Assembly: GCF_004345245.1 (NCBI RefSeq)
Contig: NZ_SLUQ01000003.1
Span: forward strand, 558,001 to 622,000
DNA length: 64,000 bases
Reading direction: 5' to 3'
Origin: Rhizobium sp. BK251
GTDB taxonomy: Bacteria > Pseudomonadota > Alphaproteobacteria > Rhizobiales > Rhizobiaceae
The position numbers and the translations under genes are program-made. This document shows, in pieces, positions 57,814-64,000 of this stretch. The notes beneath the pieces were generated by a model. It searched no databases, was not told the origin of the DNA, and saw only the letters and a list, made by a program, of their open reading frames with translations. Numbering within the stretch: the first letter of the stretch is position 1; the number at the start of each line of letters is the position of its first letter.

Positions 57814-58036
57814 CTCATTCCCCGTGGAACAGGCGACCATTCAAGCCGCGATGAAGTTCGTCCTCGTCAGGTGGCTCGCGACACGAACTCCAAGATCGCG
57901 GCACCGTCGTCATCTGGCCGGAGGGATGCGGTAAATCTTTGACGGATTACCGACAATTGCTGGTTCAGCGGGCCAGATGTGCATGCATTGCGTTTATCAA
58001 GAACGCTTTGCGTCCAAAACGCATGAAACGCAAGGG

Positions 58037-58450
58037 TTATCTGCTGATCTGCGACAGCGCATCCGGGCCGTGTTCGGCAGCAAGCTTGCGCATTTCCTCG
58101 ACCCGCTTCTGGTATTCGGCCTCGGTTATCGTTCCTGCCTGGCGGGCGGAAGTGAGCGCGCTCAGCTGCTGTTGCTGATTCGCCGCCTGCTCGTCGCTCA
58201 TCTGGACATTGGCGGCCGTCAGCGGACCCGCAAATGTAGGATATCCGTCGGGGGACTTTATGTGCTGCGGCTGATTGGCTGCGGCGTCCGGCGAATTCAT
58301 TACCACGGCCGTCGGTGCCGCCCGATGCGCGGCACGGGCTGCCCGCTCCTCAGGTGTGAAGGCACAGCCGCTCAGGACAAGCGTCATGGCGACGCAAGCC
58401 ATCGCGAATCGATCCAGTCTCGCCACTTTGATGCTGCCGCCCGTTACCAT
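58037..58450 (-). CDS. Lipoprotein with SHOCT-like C-terminus
   Basis: A 137-residue protein with a lipoprotein signal ending in lipobox LSGC (Cys29). The middle is low in complexity. The C-terminal helix pair AGTITEAEYQKRVEEMRKLA resembles a SHOCT domain. The function is unknown. Alternative upstream in-frame starts (58477, 58576) would lengthen the signal region. It is divergent from phaC. Confidence 0.75.
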   Translation of the reverse strand: MVTGGSIKVARLDRFAMACVAMTLVLSGCAFTPEERAARAAHRAAPTAVVMNSPDAAANQPQHIKSPDGYPTFAGPLTAANVQMSDEQAANQQQQLSALTSARQAGTITEAEYQKRVEEMRKLAAEHGPDALSQISR

Positions 58451-58603
58451 GCCTGACTCGCGCCTCACCCGATGCATTGCGACTGTTAGATTTGTCGCAA
58501 CGCCAAAGCAATAGGGGTTCCCACCCGCACTGGGACTTGTATTCTTTTTCGTGCAAGATGTACAAACGGAAAACAAAAAGAGTGCCTTCAGCGGAGGAAG
58601 CGT

Positions 58604-60451
58604 GTGACCGACAAGAAGCAGGAAGGCAACGAAGCGGGCGGCAACTACGCCGGCTTCGACCCCAAATCGGTCGAGCCCTATATCGTCAAGGATCCCGAGG
58701 CGATGGCGATGAACTTCGCGCGGGCGCTGGAGAGCCTTGGCAAGGCCGCTTCCGCCTGGATTGCCCCACGGGAGCGCGGCGAAGTCACCGATACGATCGC
58801 CGATCCGGTGACCGATATGGTCAAGACGCTTTCCAAGGTTACCGAATACTGGCTTTCCGATCCGCGCCGCACCCTGGAGGCGCAGACGCAGCTGCTTTCA
58901 AGCTATTTCGGCATCTGGATGCAGACCGTGCAGAGGATGGGCGGTGACAATTCCATCCCAACGACCGAAGAGCCAAAGAGCGACAAGCGTTTTGCCGATG
59001 AGGAATGGCGCAAGAACCCGTTCTTCGACTTCCTCCGACAGGCCTATATGGTCACCACCGGCTGGATCGAGAAGCTCGTCGCCGAGACCGACGGACTGGA
59101 CGAGCATACGAAGCACAAGGCGTCTTTCTACGTGAAGCAGATCACAGCTGCGCTTTCGCCTGCCAACTTCATCGCCACCAATCCGCAGCTCTATCGCGAA
59201 ACGGTGGCAGCAAACGGCGAGAACCTGGTGCGCGGCATGAAGATGCTGGCAGAGGACATTGTGGCCGGCGGCGGCGGCCTGAGGCTGCGCCAGACGGACA
59301 TGACGAAGTTCGCGATCGGCAAGAACATGGCGCTCACACCCGGCAAGGTGATTGCGCAGGACGAGATCTGCCAGATCATCCAGTACGATGCGACGACGGA
59401 AACTGTGTTGAAGCGCCCATTGCTGATCTGCCCGCCCTGGATCAACAAGTTTTATATTCTGGATCTCAACCCGCAGAAGTCCTTCATCAAGTGGTGCGTC
59501 GACCAGGGACACACGGTCTTCGTGATCTCATGGGTCAATCCCGATGCCCGCCATGCGGCCAAGGACTGGACGGCCTATGCGCGTGAAGGGATCGGCTTCG
59601 CCCTCGATACGATCGAGAAAGCGACCGGCGAGAAGGAAGTCAATGCGATCGGCTATTGCGTGGGCGGCACGCTGCTCGCTGCAACGCTTGCGCTCCACGC
59701 GAAGGAGAAGGACCGGCGCATCCGCACGGCAACGCTTTTCACGACGCAGGTCGATTTCACCTATGCGGGCGATCTCAAGGTCTTCGTAGACGAGGATCAG
59801 CTCGACGCATTGGAAAAGCAGATGAATGTGTCGGGCTATCTCGACGGCTCGAAGATGGCCATCGCCTTCAACATGCTGCGCGCTTCGGAACTCATCTGGC
59901 CGTATTTCGTCAACAACTACCTCAAGGGGCAAGAGCCCCTGCCCTTCGACCTCCTGTACTGGAACTCCGATTCCACACGGATGGCGGCTGCGAACCATTC
60001 CTTCTATCTCCGCAACTGCTATCTCAAGAACACACTGAGCCAGGGAAAGATGGAGCTGGACGGCAAGACGATATCGCTCAAGGACGTCAAGATACCGATC
60101 TACAATCTCGCAACCCGTGAAGACCATATCGCGCCGGCCAAATCGGTCTTCCTGGGCAGCGGCCTGTTCGGCGGCCCTGTCGACCTCGTGGTCACCGGGT
60201 CGGGTCACATTGCCGGCGTCGTCAATCCGCCCGACAAGCACAAGTACCAATACTGGACCGGGACCTTGTCGAGCGGCACCTTCGAGGACTGGATGGCAAA
60301 AGCCACGGAAACGCCGGGTTCGTGGTGGCCACATTGGCATGGCTGGATAGAATCCCACGACAGCAGGCGCGTGCCGGCACGCGTGCCGGGCGGCGGAGCT
60401 CTCAATGCCATCGAGGAAGCGCCCGGCTCTTTCGTCATGGAACGCGCCTGA
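58604..60451 (+). CDS. phaC: Class I poly(3-hydroxyalkanoate) synthase
   Basis: A 615-residue polymerase making polyhydroxybutyrate from hydroxyacyl-CoA. The lipase-like box is GYCVGG with nucleophile Cys352; the late GSGHIAGVVNPP provides the catalytic His. The N-terminal ~90 residues are variable, as in the family. The start is GTG at 58604 after GCGGAGGAAG. The granule-coat phasin gene lies at 30054. Confidence 0.96.
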   Translation: MTDKKQEGNEAGGNYAGFDPKSVEPYIVKDPEAMAMNFARALESLGKAASAWIAPRERGEVTDTIADPVTDMVKTLSKVTEYWLSDPRRTLEAQTQLLSSYFGIWMQTVQRMGGDNSIPTTEEPKSDKRFADEEWRKNPFFDFLRQAYMVTTGWIEKLVAETDGLDEHTKHKASFYVKQITAALSPANFIATNPQLYRETVAANGENLVRGMKMLAEDIVAGGGGLRLRQTDMTKFAIGKNMALTPGKVIAQDEICQIIQYDATTETVLKRPLLICPPWINKFYILDLNPQKSFIKWCVDQGHTVFVISWVNPDARHAAKDWTAYAREGIGFALDTIEKATGEKEVNAIGYCVGGTLLAATLALHAKEKDRRIRTATLFTTQVDFTYAGDLKVFVDEDQLDALEKQMNVSGYLDGSKMAIAFNMLRASELIWPYFVNNYLKGQEPLPFDLLYWNSDSTRMAAANHSFYLRNCYLKNTLSQGKMELDGKTISLKDVKIPIYNLATREDHIAPAKSVFLGSGLFGGPVDLVVTGSGHIAGVVNPPDKHKYQYWTGTLSSGTFEDWMAKATETPGSWWPHWHGWIESHDSRRVPARVPGGGALNAIEEAPGSFVMERA

Positions 60452-60496
60452 CCCGCAGATCCCGTCGGCCCTCCACCCCGGAAAAACAGTAGCTGG

Positions 60497-61240
60497 ATGA
60501 TCTTCGAAACCCCTCTCGTTCCTGGCCGCCTGATCGCGCGCTACAAGCGCTTTCTCTTCGACGCCGAGCTCGAAACCGGCGAAATCATCACAGGCTCTTG
60601 CCCGAATACGGGATCGATGCGCGGCCTGAATGTACCCGGCTCACGCATCTGGATGTCCATCCACGAGAGCCCCACGCGCAAATATCGGCATGTCCTCGAA
60701 CTGGTCGAGGCCGACGGCACAGTCGTCGGCGTCAACACAGCCATGCCCAATCGGATCGCGGCAGAAGCGATCGCGGCGGGGCTCGTGCCGCCGCTCGCCG
60801 GCTATTCGACGATGCGCAGGGAGCAGAAGTACGGACGCAACTCCCGCATCGACCTCCTGCTGGTTGATCCGGCAAGGGGCAATGCCTATGTGGAGGTCAA
60901 GAACGTCCATTTCATGCGGCAGAACGGCCTCTCGGAATTTCCGGATACGGTAACGGCGCGCGGGGCGAAGCATCTGGAAGAACTTGGAGACATGGCTGAG
61001 GCCGGCCATCGCGCGGTGATGCTTTTCGTCATCCAGCGGCACGACTGCGAGAGCTTCAGGATCTCTGGTGATCTCGACCCCGTCTATGCGACCGCCTTCA
61101 GGAGGGCGTTGCAGCGTGGCGTCGAGGCTTTTGCCCTGAAATGCCGCGTATCGTCGCGCGAAATCGCAGCTTCGCGGCTTATCCCGATAGACGAACCCGG
61201 CATAGCTGCATTATGTACTGATAAGACAATCTCCGCTTAA
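60497..61240 (+). CDS. sfsA: Sugar fermentation stimulation protein homolog
   Basis: A 247-residue SfsA family protein. It has the N-terminal [15 protein letters not shown], the central [12 protein letters not shown], and the nuclease-like [11 protein letters not shown]...YVEVKN segment. The real activity is uncertain: nuclease-like fold with DNA-binding claims in E. coli. It is followed closely by map, a common rhizobial neighbour. Confidence 0.94.
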   Translation: MIFETPLVPGRLIARYKRFLFDAELETGEIITGSCPNTGSMRGLNVPGSRIWMSIHESPTRKYRHVLELVEADGTVVGVNTAMPNRIAAEAIAAGLVPPLAGYSTMRREQKYGRNSRIDLLLVDPARGNAYVEVKNVHFMRQNGLSEFPDTVTARGAKHLEELGDMAEAGHRAVMLFVIQRHDCESFRISGDLDPVYATAFRRALQRGVEAFALKCRVSSREIAASRLIPIDEPGIAALCTDKTISA

Positions 61241-61249
61241 GGCTCCATC

Positions 61250-62080
61250 ATGGTGAACTACATCGAAGCATCTTCCGCGCCCTTGAAGAATACGGGCGCC
61301 ATCAGGCTCTACGGGCCGGATGCCTTCGAAGGAATGCGACGCGCCTGCCAGCTGACCGCCCGCTGCCTCGACGAACTGGCGGCGATCGTGAAGCCAGGCC
61401 TGCCAACGGACGCGATCGACCGCTTCGTCTTCGAATATGGCATGGACCACGGCGCCTATCCGGCGACGCTGAATTATCGAGGCTACACCAAGTCTTCCTG
61501 CACCTCGATCAACCACGTCGTCTGTCACGGAATTCCGAACGACAAGCCGCTGCGCGAAGGCGATGTCGTCAATATCGACGTCACCTACGTCCTCGACGGT
61601 TGGCATGGCGACTCCAGCCGCATGTATACGGTTGGAACCGTCAAGCGCGCTGCCGAGCGCCTGCTGGAAGTGACATATGAAGCGCTGATGCGCGGCGTAG
61701 CGGCCGTACGGCCCGGCGCGCGTACCGGCGCGATCGGAGAGGCCATCCAGACCTTTGCCGAAAACGAGCGTTGCTCCGTGGTCCGGGATTTCTGCGGCCA
61801 CGGCGTCGGCCGACTTTTCCACGACTCGCCGAACATCCTCCACTATGGCCGAGCCAATGAAGGGCCGGAGATGCGCGAGGGCATGATCTTCACGATCGAG
61901 CCGATGATCAATCTCGGCCGCCCGCATGTTAAGGTTCTCGCCGATGGATGGACGGCGGTCACGCGCGATCGCTCGCTCTCGGCTCAATATGAGCACACGG
62001 TCGGTGTGACGGCCACAGGCTGCGAGATATTCACGCTGTCGCCGGGCGGTCTCGACCGCCCCGGCCTTCCCCCTCTTTAG
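61250..62080 (+). CDS. map: Methionine aminopeptidase
   Basis: A 276-residue type I enzyme removing the initiator methionine. Metal ligands lie in VNIDVTYVLDGWHGDSSRMY (two Asp), CGHGVGRLFHDSP (His), FTIEPMI (Glu) and QYEHTVGV (Glu). It lies 9 bases after sfsA and 12 bases before radC, forming one transcription unit. Confidence 0.97.
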   Translation: MVNYIEASSAPLKNTGAIRLYGPDAFEGMRRACQLTARCLDELAAIVKPGLPTDAIDRFVFEYGMDHGAYPATLNYRGYTKSSCTSINHVVCHGIPNDKPLREGDVVNIDVTYVLDGWHGDSSRMYTVGTVKRAAERLLEVTYEALMRGVAAVRPGARTGAIGEAIQTFAENERCSVVRDFCGHGVGRLFHDSPNILHYGRANEGPEMREGMIFTIEPMINLGRPHVKVLADGWTAVTRDRSLSAQYEHTVGVTATGCEIFTLSPGGLDRPGLPPL

Positions 62081-62092
62081 GACCGGCCGCCG

Positions 62093-62836
62093 ATGGCGAA
62101 ACGCCCCGTGACGCATGTGGAGAGTGGTGAGCTTCCGTTCGACGACATTGCAAGGGGTGCAAACGGGCCTGGGCCGGAAGCGGATGAGAGGCTGTTCTTC
62201 GCGGAGCGCCCGGCCAAGGCTTCAACCCTCGGCAAGCCAACCGCAGTGCCGGCAACGCCCAACGGAGAGGCTCATTATCATGGCCATCGCGACAGGCTGC
62301 GCGCACGCTTCCGCGAGATCGGCGATACGGCTCTTGCCGATTACGAAATACTGGAATTGCTGCTCTTCCGCCTGATCCCCCGGCGCGACACGAAACCGAT
62401 CGCAAAGGCCCTGCTCGACCGGTTCGGAACACTCAACGGCGTCTTCGGCGCACCGGCGTCGCTGCTGCAGGAGGTCAAAGGCGTGGGCGAAGCCGTCGCG
62501 CTGGACATCAAGCTGATCTCCACGGTCGCGCACCGCATGCTGAAGAGCGAGATCCGTGGCAAGCAGGTACTCGCGTCCTGGTCGTCCGTTATCGACTACT
62601 GCCATGCATCCATGGCCTACGAAACGCGAGAGCAATTCAGGGTGCTCTTCCTCGACAAGCGCAACGCGCTGATCGCCGACGAAATCCAGGGGCGAGGAAC
62701 GGTCGATCACACACCAGTCTATCCGCGCGAGGTGGTCAGGCGGGCGCTTGAGCTGTCTGCAACGGCCATCATCCTCGTCCATAACCACCCCACTACCCCC
62801 GTTTCGAACACGCTGGATCACACTCAAGCACATTGA
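62093..62836 (+). pseudogene. radC: radC interrupted inside its JAMM motif
   Basis: A 247-codon frame with the RadC N-terminal helix-hairpin-helix (VKGVGEAVA) and the JAMM domain up to ILVHNHP (His230, His232, Pro233). There the family normally continues SGDPTPS..D, but here the sequence changes to [14 protein letters not shown] and stops. The metal ligands Ser and Asp and the last third of the domain are lost. An integrase gene begins 142 bases later, so an integrated element most likely supplied the new end. Confidence 0.85.
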
Positions 62837-64000
62837 AACATCATGCTTTTATTCACTTGCGTAGTGGGTGCCGCTTTGGCAAACTGGGGCTGTTGAAGGG
62901 GTAGCGGACGGCCTCCAGATCCCGAGCGCCGATCCCTGTTTCCTCGACCGATCCCAGTTGCCGCGAGGGGAAAACGCGATGTCGAGCCTTACCGATGCCG
63001 GCATCCGGCAAGCGCTGAAGCGCGTGGAGAGCAGCCGCAAGCAGGAGAACCTCGCCGATGGCGAAGGTCGCGGCACCGGTCGCCTGGTCCTGGTTCTCAA
63101 GCCAATGCCGAAGCGGGTGACCGCCGACTGGATGGCTCAGCAGTGGCGTGATGGAAAGCGGACCAAGAAGAAGCTCGGCGCCTATCCCTCGATGTCCCTT
63201 GCCCAGGCGCGTGAGATCTTCAAGCGCGACTTCGCCGATGTCATCCAGAAGGGTCGCAGCATCAAGATTGCCACCGACACCCGCCCCGGTACCGTCGCCG
63301 ATCTCTTCCAGGGCTATGTCGCATCCCTGAAGGCCGCGGGCAAGCCATCCTGGAAAGAAACGGAAAAGGGTCTCAACAAGATTGCCGACACGCTAGGGCG
63401 CAGTCGCCTCGCCCGCGAGATCGAGTCGGAAGAAATCGTCGAACTGATCCGGCCGATCTATGAGCGTGGCGCCCGATCGATGGCGGACCATGTGCGAGGC
63501 TACATTCATGCGGCCTACAGCTGGGGAATGAAGTCCGACAACGACTATCGCAACACCTCCCCTCGCCGCTTCCGCATTCCCTACAATCCAGCTGCAGGCA
63601 TTCCAACCGAGCCGAAGGTCCAGGGCACCCGCTGGCTCAGCGAGGAGGAGTTCGTGCGGCTCTATCGCTGGCTCGAATGCCCGGACACACCGGTTCATCC
63701 CTCCTACCTGCGCGCGGTGCAGCTCATCATGCTGACAGGACAGCGGGTCGAGGAAATCGCCCGCCTGCATATTGACCAGTGGGACGCAAAGGAGCGGATC
63801 ATCGACTGGTCGAAGACCAAGAACCTGCAGCCGCACGCCGTTCCGGTGCCATCGCTTGCGGCCGAGCTGATCGAGTCGATCAAACCGAACGAATACGGAT
63901 GGTTCTTCCCGTCTGCCAAAGATCCGTCAATCCCGGTCAGCCATGGAACGCTCTACAGCTTCGTCTGGCGCCAGCGCGACCGAGGGGTCATCCCGCACGC
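62790..64000. mobile_element. Left end of an integrative element inserted in radC
   Basis: From about codon 233 of radC the sequence no longer matches the family, and a site-specific integrase gene reading away from radC follows. The element runs beyond the window. The exact att core cannot be set without the right end; it probably lies within about 62770-62795. Confidence 0.7.
62979..64000 (+). CDS. Tyrosine-type site-specific integrase (partial)
   Basis: An open frame of 340 codons running off the window. The N-terminal arm domain has RTKKKLGAYPSMSLAQAREI, the core-binding domain follows at about 115-215, and the catalytic domain begins with Arg256 in TGQRVEEIARLHID. The remaining catalytic HxxR and Tyr lie beyond the edge. 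It is of the P4/DUF4102 type common in integrative elements. The start at 62979 lies after CGAGGGG. Confidence 0.9.
   Translation, partial: MSSLTDAGIRQALKRVESSRKQENLADGEGRGTGRLVLVLKPMPKRVTADWMAQQWRDGKRTKKKLGAYPSMSLAQAREIFKRDFADVIQKGRSIKIATDTRPGTVADLFQGYVASLKAAGKPSWKETEKGLNKIADTLGRSRLAREIESEEIVELIRPIYERGARSMADHVRGYIHAAYSWGMKSDNDYRNTSPRRFRIPYNPAAGIPTEPKVQGTRWLSEEEFVRLYRWLECPDTPVHPSYLRAVQLIMLTGQRVEEIARLHIDQWDAKERIIDWSKTKNLQPHAVPVPSLAAELIESIKPNEYGWFFPSAKDPSIPVSHGTLYSFVWRQRDRGVIPH

Overview
The window looks like a chromosomal segment of a Rhizobiaceae bacterium, probably Sinorhizobium/Ensifer or a close relative. This is judged from gene order, GC-rich coding, the aapJQMP transporter, DUF1849/EipB, DUF982, DUF3126, the phasin and phaC genes, and an alphaproteobacterial GAAC-N7-GAAC SOS box. 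The genus is an inference; no database search was possible.

Layout. Positions 1-1908 hold the end of a Bat (aerotolerance) operon. From 2206 to 4395 there are small conserved or unknown proteins. Positions 4717-7967 carry lexA with its SOS operator, convergent with comEC. From 8236 to 22694 lie gltA and then a long minus-strand envelope and translation cluster, transcribed rpsB, tsf, pyrH, frr, uppS, cdsA, rseP, bamA, lpxD, fabZ, lpxA, lpxI, lpxB. This joins translation factors, undecaprenyl and phospholipid precursors, outer-membrane assembly and lipid A synthesis. Positions 22886-38126 carry eipB, a RidA-like gene, a phosphodiesterase, an acyltransferase-like gene, a HIT gene, clpS-clpA, a phasin, cysE, a hydratase, a hydrolase, an adenylate cyclase-like gene, a complex I-type zinc-finger gene, an FAD monooxygenase and metC. 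Positions 38500-42779 hold the general amino-acid ABC transporter aapJQMP. Positions 43012-48317 hold tRNA-Pro, an NDUFS4-like gene, tRNA-Arg and several enzymes.

The most unusual part is 48491-51118. Three tRNA-Glu genes lie in tandem, two of them inside a perfect 106-bp direct repeat. The third is the left boundary of a roughly 2.1-kb island bounded by a 19-bp att repeat. The island contains a frameshifted integrase remnant, a small helix-turn-helix gene and a 434-residue protein with a zinc ribbon and a HEPN-type Rx4H motif. Next to it is a two-gene unit of unknown function (51153-52845) whose larger product carries HExxH.

Positions 52968-62080 return to ordinary chromosome (recJ, hom, an aminotransferase, a lipoprotein, phaC, sfsA, map). 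At the right end radC is cut exactly in its JAMM metal motif, and an integrase reading away from it starts 142 bp later and runs off the window. A second mobile element therefore appears to begin at about 62790.
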